The notes: generated from the letters alone by a model not told the origin. A stretch of 64,000 bases of DNA from Halomarina rubra (GCF_023699475.1 NZ_JALXFV010000008.1:720583-784582); one strand, 5' to 3'. Counted from the stretch's first letter, positions 16,386-25,215 are shown. Numbers and translations: made by a program.

Positions 16386-16757
16386 ATGCAACTGGAGACG
16401 ATGTCGCCGAACCCCGTCTGGACGGCCGACGCCTACGAGGAGACCATCGCGACGCTCCGCGACCACGACGACGTCGTCTACAAGGTCTGGGCCGGCGACT
16501 GGTGTAAGGACTGCCGCAAACAGCTCCCGGACTTCGCCGCCGCGCTCGACGCCGCGGACGTCCCCGTCGACCGTATCGAGCAGTTTCCCGTCGAACGTGG
16601 CGAGGACGGGAAGGTCGGCCCTGGCGTCGAGGAGTACGGTATCGAACTCATCCCGACGGTCGTGGTCGAACGCGACGGCGAAGAGCTGTTCCGCTACGTC
16701 GAAGACGCCACGGTCCCGCCAGCGGTCTTCGTCGCCCAGCACCTCGACGAGCACTGA
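16386..16757 (+). CDS. Thioredoxin-like protein with CKDC active site
   Basis: A 123-residue thioredoxin-fold protein. The active site is WAGDWCKDCRKQLPDF, cysteines 40 and 43, with a cis-proline element ELIPTVVVERDG. The Lys-Asp between the cysteines differs from the usual CGPC and suggests a special redox partner or potential. Possible reductants in the window are trxB (54341) and the gamma-glutamylcysteine system made by gshA. The AATTAAG box at 16356-16362 is about 27 bases upstream, so the message is leaderless. The promoter region is shared with the zinc-ribbon gene. Confidence 0.88.
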   Translation: MQLETMSPNPVWTADAYEETIATLRDHDDVVYKVWAGDWCKDCRKQLPDFAAALDAADVPVDRIEQFPVERGEDGKVGPGVEEYGIELIPTVVVERDGEELFRYVEDATVPPAVFVAQHLDEH

Positions 16758-16785
16758 GCGGGTCGTCTTCTCGCCGCTCTCGCCG

Positions 16786-18927
16786 CTACTGTTCTCGCCA
16801 CGCGAGCGCGTCGCCCAGGTCCGTCTGTGGCGGCGAACACGCGAACGACTCACAGAGGTACGCCGTCGGGCCGTCGCTCGCCTCGCGTCCGGCCCAGATG
16901 GGCGGCGTCTCCGCGACGCCCAACTGCGTCAGCCAGTCGTCGAGCGCCGCGTCCGTCGCGGGCCGGAGCGCCAGTAGTCGTCGCGGCAGGTACGTCCTGC
17001 CGATTCGCTCGCGCCAGCCCTCGGGCCAGCCGTCGGCGGCGACGGTGAGTTCGACGTGCCCCGAGGTGTAGTCGTCGGCCGCCAGCGCCAGCGCCGAGTG
17101 CTGGAGCGGGTTCGAACGGACCCGCCGTGCGTTCGCTTCGAGCGTCGCTTCGGCGACGTCCGCGAACCCCTCCCCGGGGGCGAACGAGTCCAGTGCGAGC
17201 AGCAAGGACACCGCGACGCCGGAACTCGACGGCGTCGCGTGGTCCGACACCTCCTGCGGGCGAGCGACCAGCGACTCGCCACCGCTCGGCGTGAAGTACA
17301 GCGTTCCCCTCTCCGCGTCGTAGAATCGCTCGACGAGCGCCCGTGCGAGGTCGAGCGCGAATCCGAGGTGGTCGGGGTCGCCCGTCGCCTCGTACGTCGC
17401 CAGCGCGCCACGTCCGAGGAAGGCGTAGTCCTCCAGATACCCCGGCACGGCGGTTCCGTCGTGGCCCGCGGCGTAGCGCCGCGAGAGCGTTCCGGATTCC
17501 GCGTCCCAGAGCTGCTCCCGGACGAACCCGAGCGCGTCGGCCGCGGTGTCGGCGAACCGTTCGCCGAACGTGAGTGCACCGTCGGCGAACGCCCAGGCCA
17601 TCAGCCCGTTCCACCCGGCGAGCACCTTATCGTCGCGGGGCGGTCGGGGACGCTCCTCGCGGGCGTCGAACAGTCGTTCGCGGGCGGTCGCGAGACCCTC
17701 GCCCACCTCCTCGGGAGAGCGGTCGAACTCCTCGGCGAGCGTCTCGACGGACTGCGATAGGCCGAGGACGGTCGTCCCGCGCTCGAAGTTTCCGGAGTCG
17801 GTGACGCCGTAGCGGGTACAGAACAGGTCGGCCAGTTCCTCGTCGTCGAGCACCGCGTGGACCTGCTCGGGCGTCCAGACGTAGAACGCGCCCTCCTCGC
17901 GGTTCCCGTGGTCGGCGGTATCGTCTGAGGCTCCTGCCGGAACCTCGCTCTCCGCGTCCAGCGTCGAGTAGAACCCACCGTCGGGGTGGGTCAACTCACG
18001 TCCGACGAAGTCGAGCGTCTCGCGGGCGGCGGTCGCGTACCGCTCCGTGCCGGTGAGCCGGTAGCCGGCGAGCATCGTGCGGGTGAGTTCGGCCTGGTCG
18101 TACAGCATTTTCTCGAAGTGCGGGACGGTCCACTCGCGGTCGACGCAGTAGCGGTGGAAGCCACCGCCGAGGTGGTCGTAGAGGCCCCGCGAGGCCATCG
18201 CGGCGAGCGTCTCGTCGAGCACCTCGCGGTAGACTTCGCGGTCGGTCGCGTCGGAGGCACGCGCGAGGAGGTGGAGGCGACCGGGCTGGGGGAACTTCTG
18301 TCCGGTGCCGAACCCGCCGTGCTCGCGGTCGGCGGCGCGGACGGCGGCCGCACCGGCGTCCGACAGGAGGTCCGACCCCGGAACGTCGTCGGGCGTCGGC
18401 ACGTCCTCCAACTCGTCCTCGATGGCGCGAGTCCACTGCTCGGCGCGCTGTTCCATCCCCTCGCGGTCGTCGGGGTCGTCCCACGAGTCGGCGATGTCGG
18501 TCAGCAGGTCTCGGAAGGCCGGCATCCCGCGACGCGGTTCGGGCGGGAAGTACGTCCCGACGAAGAACGGCTTCAGGTCGGGGGTGAGCCACACCGACAG
18601 CGGCCAGCCGGCGTTGCCTCTGACGAGCTGACAGATGGTGAGGTACAACTGGTCGAGGTCCGGGCGTTCCTCACGGTCGACCTTGATGGGGACGAACCGC
18701 TCGTTGAGCACGTCGGCCGTCGCTTCGTCGGCGAACGACTCCTCGGCCATGACGTGACACCAGTGACACGCCGAGTAGCCGACGGAGAGGAAAATGGGGA
18801 CGTCGCGTTCGCGGGCCGCTTCGAGCGCCGCGTCGTCCCACGGCTGCCAGTGGACCGGGTTGTCCGCGTGTTGCCGGAGGTACGGACTGGCGGCGTCGGC
18901 GAGCCGATTGGTCTCGGTGTCGGGCAT
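16786..18927 (-). CDS. DUF255 thioredoxin-domain protein (YyaL/SSP411 family)
   Basis: A 713-residue protein of the family that joins a thioredoxin-like N-terminal domain to a six-hairpin (alpha/alpha)6 barrel like N-acylglucosamine epimerases. The N-terminus reads SPYLRQHADNPVHWQPW and has SVGYSACHWCHVM with cysteines 54 and 57. The barrel part begins near residue 190 and includes HYCVDREWTVPHFEKMLYDQ-like sequence (from about residue 255). The family is universal but without a settled function. A TATA-like GATTTAC (18950-18956 on this strand) is 27 bases upstream. It converges with the thioredoxin gene, 28 bases apart. Confidence 0.92.
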   Translation of the reverse strand: MPDTETNRLADAASPYLRQHADNPVHWQPWDDAALEAARERDVPIFLSVGYSACHWCHVMAEESFADEATADVLNERFVPIKVDREERPDLDQLYLTICQLVRGNAGWPLSVWLTPDLKPFFVGTYFPPEPRRGMPAFRDLLTDIADSWDDPDDREGMEQRAEQWTRAIEDELEDVPTPDDVPGSDLLSDAGAAAVRAADREHGGFGTGQKFPQPGRLHLLARASDATDREVYREVLDETLAAMASRGLYDHLGGGFHRYCVDREWTVPHFEKMLYDQAELTRTMLAGYRLTGTERYATAARETLDFVGRELTHPDGGFYSTLDAESEVPAGASDDTADHGNREEGAFYVWTPEQVHAVLDDEELADLFCTRYGVTDSGNFERGTTVLGLSQSVETLAEEFDRSPEEVGEGLATARERLFDAREERPRPPRDDKVLAGWNGLMAWAFADGALTFGERFADTAADALGFVREQLWDAESGTLSRRYAAGHDGTAVPGYLEDYAFLGRGALATYEATGDPDHLGFALDLARALVERFYDAERGTLYFTPSGGESLVARPQEVSDHATPSSSGVAVSLLLALDSFAPGEGFADVAEATLEANARRVRSNPLQHSALALAADDYTSGHVELTVAADGWPEGWRERIGRTYLPRRLLALRPATDAALDDWLTQLGVAETPPIWAGREASDGPTAYLCESFACSPPQTDLGDALAWREQ

Positions 18928-18955
18928 ACCCGAGATGCGCCCGCGGGCCGTAAAT

Positions 18956-19034
18956 CGGTGTCCGTCGGACGCGCCGGTTCACGGGACAGTCAGTTCGAAC
19001 ATGGCGAACGTACTTCCGGCTGTCCGGTGTCCGT
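18956..19034 (+). repeat. Direct repeat CGGTGTCCGT x2 and an 8-base palindrome between divergent genes
   Basis: CGGTGTCCGT occurs at 18956-18965, over the DUF255 promoter, and at 19025-19034, just before the VOC-protein start codon. The palindrome GTTCGAAC lies between them at 18993-19000. Placement over both promoters suggests a shared regulator, but this is unproven. Confidence 0.3.
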
Positions 19035-19039
19035 GTAGT

Positions 19040-19396
19040 ATGGGAACGGGTACGGGCGTCGAGGGCGCGTCGCTCGGTGGTCTGACGCTCCACGTCGCCG
19101 ACGTCGAGCGGTCGCTGCAGTTCTACGAACGACTCCCGGGTGTCGAGACGATCCAGTACGAACCGGGCACCGTCGCCCGCCTCCGCATCGGGGACGGTCA
19201 CCTCACGCTGTTGAGCCTAGAGGAGGGGCAGTTCCACGTCCGACTCGACTGCACGGACCTCGACGGGTTCTACGAGACCTGTCGCACGAGCGGCCTCGAC
19301 GTACCCCCGCCACGGGACATGCCGTGGGGCGAGCGTGCGAGCCTCGCGTTCGACCCGGACGGGAACGTCGTCGAGTTCGGCCAGGTCATCGACTGA
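19040..19396 (+). CDS. VOC (glyoxalase/bleomycin-resistance) superfamily protein
   Basis: A 118-residue single-module vicinal-oxygen-chelate protein: LGGLTLHVADVERSLQFYER at the start, LTLLSLEEGQFHVRLDCTDL in the middle and LAFDPDGNVVEFGQ at the end, where the Glu is a usual metal ligand. The family covers glyoxalase I, dioxygenases and resistance proteins, so the reaction is not predictable. The ATG at 19040 starts the domain directly; the longer open frame upstream runs through the divergent promoter region. Followed 98 bases later by the disulfide-reductase gene. Confidence 0.85.
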   Translation: MGTGTGVEGASLGGLTLHVADVERSLQFYERLPGVETIQYEPGTVARLRIGDGHLTLLSLEEGQFHVRLDCTDLDGFYETCRTSGLDVPPPRDMPWGERASLAFDPDGNVVEFGQVID

Positions 19397-19494
19397 GCCG
19401 ACCGTCGTCGGCCGGTCGAACCCCGCCCGAAGTCGATGCGTGAGGCGTGCACAGCCGAGAGACCGTTCATGTTCGTCCGGCGCACAGCTATCGT

Positions 19495-20913
19495 ATGAGT
19501 GAGACGTTCGTGGTGGTGGGCGGGGACGCGGCGGGGATGAGTGCGGCGAGCAAGGCGAAACGCGACGCACCGGCCCTCGACGTCGTCGTCTTCGAGAAGG
19601 GTGGCTACGTCTCGTACTCTGCGTGTGGGATGCCGTACTACATCGAGGGCACCGTCGAGGACCTGGACGAACTCGTGGCCGTCACGCCCGAGGAGTTCGT
19701 CGATGAGCGCGGCATCGACCTCCGACTGTACCACGAGGTGCTCGCCGTCGACCCCGAGACGCGGACGGTGACGGTCCGCGGCGAGGACGACACGTTCGAG
19801 CAGTCCTACGACCACCTCCTGCTCGCGACGGGCGCGGCGGCGACCACGCCGCCCGTCGACGGCACCGACCTCTCGTGTGTGTTCACGCTCCGGTCGCTCG
19901 ACGAGGCCCACGCCATCCGCGAGCGACTGGACGGCGGCCCCGACGAGACCCTCGACCTCGACAGAGACGGCCAGGCCGTCGCGAGTTTCCTCACCGACCG
20001 TGACCCTCGGCGAATCGGCGTCGTCGGCGCGGGCTACGTCGGTCTGGAGATGGCGGACGTCCTCCGGGCGCGCGGCTGTGACGTCCACCTGTTCCAGCGG
20101 TCTGCCCACGTCCTCTCGGGGTACGACGCCGACGTCGCCACCGTCGTCGAGGACCACCTGCGCGAACTGGGCGTGACCCTCCACCTCGGCGTGTCGGTGA
20201 CCGGCCTCGCCGCCGACGCTGGCGAAGTGAGCGCGGTCGAGACCGAAGAGGGGAGCGTCCCGGTCGACATGGTCGTCGTCGGGACTGGCGTCCGACCCCG
20301 GACGGACCTCGCCGTCGACGCGGGCGTCGAACTGGGCGAGACGGGGGCCATCGCGACCGACGCCTACCGTCGGACGAACCGCCCGGACGTCTACGCCGCG
20401 GGCGACTGTGCGGAGGTGCATCACGTCGTCGCCGACGAACCGCGGTACGTTCCGCTAGCGCTCGCGGCGAACCGTCACGGGCGAGCGGTGGGCCGGACCG
20501 TCGCCGGTGACCCGACCGTCGGTGGCGGCGTCGTCGGCACCGCGGTCACCAAGGTCGGCGACCTCGAAGTCGCCCGGACCGGGCTGACCGACGCCGAGGA
20601 CGCGCGTTCGCTGGGTTTCGACCCCGTCGCTCGGACCATCACCGCCGGGTCGCGCGCCTCGTACTACCCCGGTCGCGCCCCCATCACGGTCCGGATGGTC
20701 GCCGACCGTGACTCCGGGAAACTGCTCGGCGCGGGCATGGTCGGTGCGGACGTGGTCGCCAAACGCATCGACACGGTGGCGACGGCGCTGCACGCGGGGA
20801 TGACCGTCGCCGAGGTCGAACGCCTCGACCTGGCGTACGCGCCGCCGTTCTCCACGGTGTGGGACCCGGTCTTGACGGCGGCGAAGGTGCTCGCCGGCGC
20901 GCTCGACGAGTGA
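19495..20913 (+). CDS. FAD-dependent CoA-disulfide reductase / NADH oxidase-like enzyme
   Basis: A 472-residue class-III flavoprotein disulfide reductase. The N-terminal FAD motif is VVVGGDAAGMSAASKAKR. The single redox cysteine is Cys44 in YVSYSACGMPYYI, as in CoA-disulfide reductase, NADH oxidase and peroxidase. The NAD(P)H-binding motif is VVGAGYVGLEMADVLR, and the C-terminal dimer domain ends with YAPPFSTVWDPVL. It would reduce a low-molecular disulfide, or oxygen, with NAD(P)H through a Cys-sulfenate or Cys-SSCoA form. The start MSETF is chosen because it begins the FAD strand; a longer start at 19447 adds an atypical leader. Confidence 0.88.
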   Translation: MSETFVVVGGDAAGMSAASKAKRDAPALDVVVFEKGGYVSYSACGMPYYIEGTVEDLDELVAVTPEEFVDERGIDLRLYHEVLAVDPETRTVTVRGEDDTFEQSYDHLLLATGAAATTPPVDGTDLSCVFTLRSLDEAHAIRERLDGGPDETLDLDRDGQAVASFLTDRDPRRIGVVGAGYVGLEMADVLRARGCDVHLFQRSAHVLSGYDADVATVVEDHLRELGVTLHLGVSVTGLAADAGEVSAVETEEGSVPVDMVVVGTGVRPRTDLAVDAGVELGETGAIATDAYRRTNRPDVYAAGDCAEVHHVVADEPRYVPLALAANRHGRAVGRTVAGDPTVGGGVVGTAVTKVGDLEVARTGLTDAEDARSLGFDPVARTITAGSRASYYPGRAPITVRMVADRDSGKLLGAGMVGADVVAKRIDTVATALHAGMTVAEVERLDLAYAPPFSTVWDPVLTAAKVLAGALDE

Positions 20914-21044
20914 GTCGGTCTCGTGACGAGTGTCCCACGGAGCGCATCCGGCGACCGTCTCACCGGCGGAGACCAACACGGATATGTATAGAACGGCTGA
21001 CCGGAAGAACAACTCTTACGTCCTCATGCGCATCGTTGTCGCGT

Positions 21045-22340
21045 ATGGCCCCAGACGAGACGGTGGTGCTGGTCGGCGGCGGCGGTCGGGAACACGCCAT
21101 CGCCCGCGCGCTAGCCGACGACTGCACGCTCTACGCCTGCGCGTCGAACCGGAACCCCGGCGTCGCGCGCCTCGCCGACCGGGTCGAACTGCTCGACGAG
21201 ACCGACCCCGAGGCCGTCGTCGCCTTCGCCGAAGAGGTGGGGGCGACCCTCGCCGTCGTCGGTCCCGAAGCACCCCTCGCCGCGGGCGTCGTCGACGCGC
21301 TGGAAGACGCGGGCGTCTACGCGTTCGGCCCTCGCGCCGAACAGGCCCGCATCGAGACGGACAAGGCCTACCAGCGGCGGTTCATGCGCGACCACGACAT
21401 CCCCGGCTGTCCCGACTTCGAGACGTTCGACGACACCGAGGCCGCGTGTGAGTACATCGACGCCTACGACGGCGACCTCGCGGTGAAACCCGCCGGCCTG
21501 ACGGGCGGGAAGGGCGTCCGCGTCACCGGCGACCAGGTGACGAAAGCGGAGGCGAAAGAGTACCTCCGCGAGGCCGACCACGACCGGGTCGTCCTCGAAG
21601 AGCGTCTCGTCGGCGAGGAGTTCACCGTCCAGGCGTTCGTCGCCGACGGCGAGTTCCGCGTCTCGCCCGCCGTCCAGGACCACAAGCGCGCCTACGAGGG
21701 CGACGAGGGTCCCAACACCGGTGGGATGGGCAGCTACACCGACGCCGGCTTCCTCCTCCCGTTCCTCACGGACGAGGACTTCGACGAGGCCACGCGGGTC
21801 GTAGAGGCGACCGTCGACGCGCTCGACGACTACCGCGGCGTCCTCTACGGTCAGTTCATGCTCACCGCCGACGGCGTGAAGGTGATCGAGTTCAACGCTC
21901 GCTTCGGCGACCCCGAAGCGATGAACACCCTGCCCGTGCTGGACACGCCGTTCCTCGACGTGCTGACCGCCGCACGCGACGGCGAGTCGCTCCCGGACCT
22001 CACGTTCGCCGCCCGCGCGACCGTCTGTAAGTACGCCGTCCCCGAAGGCTACCCCGAAGACCCCGCCGGCGGGGAGCGGGTGAGCGTCGACGAGGCGAGC
22101 GTCCACCCCGCACAGTTGTTCTACGCGAGCGTCGACGACCGCGACGACGGCATCTACACCACCACTTCCCGGTCGTTCGCCGTCGTCGGCGTCGCCGAGT
22201 CGATTGCGGCCGCAGAACAACAAGCCGAGAGCGCGCTCGCCGCACTCGGCGACGGACTCAGGGTCCGCCACGACGTCGGCACCGAGGCCCTCGTCCAGCG
22301 CCGCATCGACCACGTCGCCGAGTTGCGCTCGCGAGACTGA
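21045..22340 (+). CDS. purD: Phosphoribosylamine-glycine ligase (GAR synthetase)
   Basis: A 431-residue ATP-grasp enzyme of purine synthesis joining glycine to phosphoribosylamine. It begins VVLVGGGGREHAIARALADD and has the typical motifs IETDKAYQRRFMRDHDIPG, KPAGLTGGKGVRVT, VQDHKRAYEGDEGPNTGGMG and VIEFNARFGDPEAMNTLPVL. The ATG at 21045 starts the domain; a TATA-like CTTACG (21015-21020) is about 27 bases upstream. Single gene, with purM about 10 kb away on the opposite strand. Confidence 0.96.
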   Translation: MAPDETVVLVGGGGREHAIARALADDCTLYACASNRNPGVARLADRVELLDETDPEAVVAFAEEVGATLAVVGPEAPLAAGVVDALEDAGVYAFGPRAEQARIETDKAYQRRFMRDHDIPGCPDFETFDDTEAACEYIDAYDGDLAVKPAGLTGGKGVRVTGDQVTKAEAKEYLREADHDRVVLEERLVGEEFTVQAFVADGEFRVSPAVQDHKRAYEGDEGPNTGGMGSYTDAGFLLPFLTDEDFDEATRVVEATVDALDDYRGVLYGQFMLTADGVKVIEFNARFGDPEAMNTLPVLDTPFLDVLTAARDGESLPDLTFAARATVCKYAVPEGYPEDPAGGERVSVDEASVHPAQLFYASVDDRDDGIYTTTSRSFAVVGVAESIAAAEQQAESALAALGDGLRVRHDVGTEALVQRRIDHVAELRSRD

Positions 22341-22393
22341 CCACCGGAACCCTCCGCACCGCCGGGGCGACCGGACCCGCCGGACGACCCTGC

Positions 22394-22400
22394 TTTTTAC
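22394..22400 (+). promoter_or_regulatory. TATA box of the acyltransferase gene
   Basis: TTTTTAC centred 26 bases before the GTG at 22423. It fixes the start at this GTG and implies a leaderless message. Confidence 0.6.
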
Positions 22401-22422
22401 CCACGCCCGCCGAACGGGCGGT

Positions 22423-22953
22423 GTGTCCGCCCCAGACGACGCCGACCACCGCCACGACCGGACGACGCGCCACCCGACGCCGGGGCCGCTGAACAGCCTC
22501 CAGCACTGGCGCGAGGCGAAGTCCATCCCGCGCGTCGTCTACAACTTCCTGTTCGTCCTCGTCGCACGACTCGCACCGTTCCTCTCGGTGAAGGCGTGGG
22601 CGCTCCGACGCATCGGCGTCACCGTCGGTGAGGGGGTCTCCTGGGGCCTCGAAGCCACCCCGGACGTGTTCTGGCCCGAACTCGTCACGCTGGAAGACCA
22701 CTGCATCGTCGGCTACGACGCGGTTCTCCTCTGTCACGAGTTCCTCCAGGACGAGTACCGCACCGGCGAGGTGGTCGTCGGCGAACGCGCCATGATCGGC
22801 GCGAAGGCGGTCGTCCTCCCCGGCGTCCACGTCGGCACGGGCGCACAGGTCGCCGCCAACTCGCTGGTCACCGAGGACGTCCCTCCCGGCGCGACGGTCG
22901 CCGGCGTCCCCGCAGAGGTGGTCAAGTCGGGTGACCCCGGACGGGACGACTGA
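22423..22953 (+). CDS. Left-handed beta-helix (hexapeptide) acyltransferase
   Basis: A 176-residue protein with GTG start. After a charged N-terminus and one hydrophobic stretch (VVYNFLFVLVARLAPFL, about residues 38-54) comes a hexapeptide-repeat domain: IGVTVGEGVSW, VTLEDHCIVGYDAVL, then VVVGERAMIGAKAVVLPGVH and VGTGAQVAANSLVTEDVPPG. This is the form of LpxA/WbbJ-type O- or N-acetyltransferases acting on sugars or surface polymers. The start is set by the TTTTTAC box 26 bases upstream. The hydrophobic segment suggests membrane association. It converges with the MscS gene, 24 bases between stops. Confidence 0.82.
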   Translation: MSAPDDADHRHDRTTRHPTPGPLNSLQHWREAKSIPRVVYNFLFVLVARLAPFLSVKAWALRRIGVTVGEGVSWGLEATPDVFWPELVTLEDHCIVGYDAVLLCHEFLQDEYRTGEVVVGERAMIGAKAVVLPGVHVGTGAQVAANSLVTEDVPPGATVAGVPAEVVKSGDPGRDD

Positions 22954-22977
22954 ACCGTCGCCGTCCCGCGCGGCCGG

Positions 22978-23757
22978 TCAGCGGACGCGGACGATGCCCG
23001 ACCGGAAGACGAGGTGGTTCGGGACGATGAACTCCTCGCCGTCGTTCTCGACGGTCGTGACGAACACGTCGACCTCCGAGACGATGCCGCGGTGGCCCGC
23101 GACCTCGACCTCGTCGCCGATGCCGTACGGCTGGCTCAACAGGAGGTAGATGCCCGCCGTCGCGGCCGGGACGACGTCACGGAGCGCGAGCGCGCCAAAG
23201 ACGATGACCGCGAGGAGGTAGCTCCCGAGCAGGACGTACAGCGCGCTGGCCGCGAGTCCGAGTTGGGCGAGCGCGATGACGCCAGCGACGTAGTAGACGC
23301 TGTACTTGACGACCTTCGGGACGACGTTGACCTCGGTGAACTTGACGTTCTCCAGACGCTCGCGGACCGCCACCTCGGCCTTGTCGCCGATGACGAGGCC
23401 GGCGATGACGATGAGGATGGCCGCGAACACGGACGGGAGGTAGCCCGCGAACCCGACCAGCGAGAGGTCGGTCTCGAGGATACCCGCGACCTCCAGCGCC
23501 CCCGCGACAGTCGCGATGTAGATGAACAGCGTGACCAGCGTCGCGACGAGACCGACCGTCGACGTACCGACCCGCTGGGCGGTCCGTTCGAAGCGCGTCC
23601 CCTCGACGGCACGCGGCAGGCCGATGGCGACCATGAACCGCCGGGCGTACCGACCGACGAGGAACCCCAGGATGAGCCCGACGACGAGGATGAAGATGGC
23701 CCCGACGGAGTTCGAGACGGCGCGTAACACCCGCTCGGCGACGCCTTCGACCTGCAT
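22978..23757 (-). CDS. MscS-family mechanosensitive channel
   Basis: A 259-residue small-conductance mechanosensitive channel. Four hydrophobic segments are seen (about residues 13-33, 62-84, 93-115 and 137-180). The pore helix and beta domain follow: GALALRDVVPAATAGIYLLL, then SQPYGIGDEVEVAGHRGIV and VPNHLVFRSGIV. It lets solutes escape on hypo-osmotic shock. Its ATG lies one base beyond the stop codon of the diadenylate cyclase gene, so the two are one operon and a link between c-di-AMP and turgor control is likely. Confidence 0.93.
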   Translation of the reverse strand: MQVEGVAERVLRAVSNSVGAIFILVVGLILGFLVGRYARRFMVAIGLPRAVEGTRFERTAQRVGTSTVGLVATLVTLFIYIATVAGALEVAGILETDLSLVGFAGYLPSVFAAILIVIAGLVIGDKAEVAVRERLENVKFTEVNVVPKVVKYSVYYVAGVIALAQLGLAASALYVLLGSYLLAVIVFGALALRDVVPAATAGIYLLLSQPYGIGDEVEVAGHRGIVSEVDVFVTTVENDGEEFIVPNHLVFRSGIVRVR

Positions 23758-23758
23758 C

Positions 23759-24574
23759 TCAGTAGTCCTCCGGGTCGAGTTCGAGGACGATCTCGCCGCC
23801 CGCGAACGCCCGGACGAGACCGTCGCTCTCGGAGAGGACGATGGAGATGGCGTTGGTGTCCCGCGAGATGGCGGCGGCCGCCATGTGCCGGGTACCCAGA
23901 CCCTTGGGGATGTCGACGCCCTCGGCACCGGGTTCGAGGTAGCGGTACGCCGAGACGATCTTCCCCGAGTCGGAGATGACGAACGCGCCGTCGAGCCGCG
24001 AGAACTCCTTGAGCATCACGTTCACGATGGGGTCACCGACGTGGACGTGGGACTTCTCGAAGGGGTTGTACGACAGCGACCGGGACTTGTTCATCACCTT
24101 CCCCGCGTCGCCGACGACGAACAGCGCGCCGACTGGTTTCCCCTTCTGTCCCTTCTTCCCGAGTTCGATGACGACCTCCAGGACCGCGCGGATGACCGAG
24201 GGGTCGGCCCGTGAGTCGGTGAACAGACCGTAGACGCCCGACCGGACGAACTCGCTCGTGTTGACCCGGACCACCGTGTCGACGGTGTCGTCGAACAGTT
24301 TCGTCGCGCACGCGACGATGGCCCCCTCGTCGACGTACTCGCGTTCGATACCACCTTCGAGGCCGAACCGGATGCGGTCGCGGACGTCCTCGAACTCCAG
24401 CGGGAGTTCGACGTACCGGTCCGCGCCCACCGCGTTCTCCGGGGAGACGACCACGACCGGGGGCGCTTCCTCGTTCGTCGCGAACTCGTCGAAGAGGGAA
24501 GCGCTCGGCGAGAAGAGAAACACCGCATCGACGTCGCCGACGATGTCGTCGTACAGACCGCCCAGCGCTGACAT
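23759..24574 (-). CDS. dacZ: Diadenylate cyclase, archaeal DacZ type
   Basis: A 271-residue enzyme making c-di-AMP from two ATP. The C-terminal DAC domain has its two hallmarks: the DGA motif in FSRLDGAFVISDSGK (residues 195-197) and GTRHMAAAAIS (227-230). The N-terminal about 110 residues are the extra domain typical of archaeal DacZ. c-di-AMP is essential and tied to osmotic balance in haloarchaea. ATG 24574 is preferred over an in-frame ATG at 24601, because the T/A-rich TATA region (about 24600-24610) covers the latter. A perfect palindrome (24613-24625) lies directly upstream of that box. The MscS gene follows at once. Confidence 0.94.
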   Translation of the reverse strand: MSALGGLYDDIVGDVDAVFLFSPSASLFDEFATNEEAPPVVVVSPENAVGADRYVELPLEFEDVRDRIRFGLEGGIEREYVDEGAIVACATKLFDDTVDTVVRVNTSEFVRSGVYGLFTDSRADPSVIRAVLEVVIELGKKGQKGKPVGALFVVGDAGKVMNKSRSLSYNPFEKSHVHVGDPIVNVMLKEFSRLDGAFVISDSGKIVSAYRYLEPGAEGVDIPKGLGTRHMAAAAISRDTNAISIVLSESDGLVRAFAGGEIVLELDPEDY

Positions 24575-24612
24575 GATTGCACTCACTTCCCATGACCGCA
24601 AAAGCCTTTTCG

Positions 24613-24625
24613 ACCGTCCGACGGT
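24613..24625. promoter_or_regulatory. Palindrome directly upstream of the dacZ promoter
   Basis: ACCGTC-C-GACGGT, perfect 6+1+6, a few bases upstream of the dacZ TATA region on the minus strand. Position fits an operator controlling c-di-AMP synthesis. Confidence 0.42.
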
Positions 24626-24699
24626 GGTCGGACGCTCGCCGACACGGAGTCCCCGACACCCTCTGGTAGCCGTCCCCGCCGAGCGTGCAGTCGTCGAGC

Positions 24700-24713
24700 C
24701 TTCACGTGTGAAG
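24700..24713. promoter_or_regulatory. Palindrome abutting the TATA box of the winged-helix gene
   Basis: CTTCAC-GT-GTGAAG, perfect 14 bases, ending 7 bases before the TTTTATC box at 24720-24726 and so covering the BRE. Self-regulation by the encoded winged-helix protein is the simplest reading. Confidence 0.45.
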
Positions 24714-24719
24714 AACCCG

Positions 24720-24726
24720 TTTTATC
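24720..24726 (+). promoter_or_regulatory. TATA box of the small winged-helix gene
   Basis: TTTTATC centred 28 bases before the ATG at 24751; leaderless. Confidence 0.6.
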
Positions 24727-24750
24727 TCGATGCCATCCCGGTGTCCACAC

Positions 24751-25128
24751 ATGACTCGTGGTGACACCCTGCACGACGTTCGGCCGACCGACGTGGACGA
24801 ACCGCTCGCCGTCGACGAAGTGCACCGCGTCTTGGCGGACCGGTGTCGTCGGGCCGTCCTCGCGGACCTCGCCGCCCGCTTCCACCCGGTTCCGCTGTAC
24901 GATCTGACCCATCGGGTCGCCGCGACCGTCGCCGACGGCCCACCGACCGACGCGACGTACCGCGAAGTCCGAGCCGCGTTGGAACACGACCACCTCCCCA
25001 CGCTGGAGGCGGCGGGACTCGTCCAGCGGACGCCCGTCCGCGTCGAACTCACGGCGACGGGACTCCACGTCGAACGACTGCAACGGGCGTTCACCGCGTC
25101 GCTCCGCGCCGCGTTGGACGACGCGTGA
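24751..25128 (+). CDS. Small DUF7344-type winged-helix regulator
   Basis: A 125-residue single winged-helix module: LAVDEVHRVLADRCRRAVLADLA, a middle helix PLYDLTHRVA, and LEHDHLPTLEAAGLVQRTP, the same pattern as the tandem protein at 9520 and the one at 33176. Presumed transcription factor. The ATG is set by the TATA box 28 bases upstream. It is divergent from dacZ, with a separate palindrome at each promoter, so it may repress itself and perhaps dacZ. Target genes are unknown. Confidence 0.82.
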   Translation: MTRGDTLHDVRPTDVDEPLAVDEVHRVLADRCRRAVLADLAARFHPVPLYDLTHRVAATVADGPPTDATYREVRAALEHDHLPTLEAAGLVQRTPVRVELTATGLHVERLQRAFTASLRAALDDA

Positions 25129-25215
25129 GGGCGTTCGGTACCGAGACGTACACTCGGTTGCAACGTCGTCGGCGACTCGCTACGCCGTGGGAGTCGCCGG
25201 GGCGCGGACAGAAGA

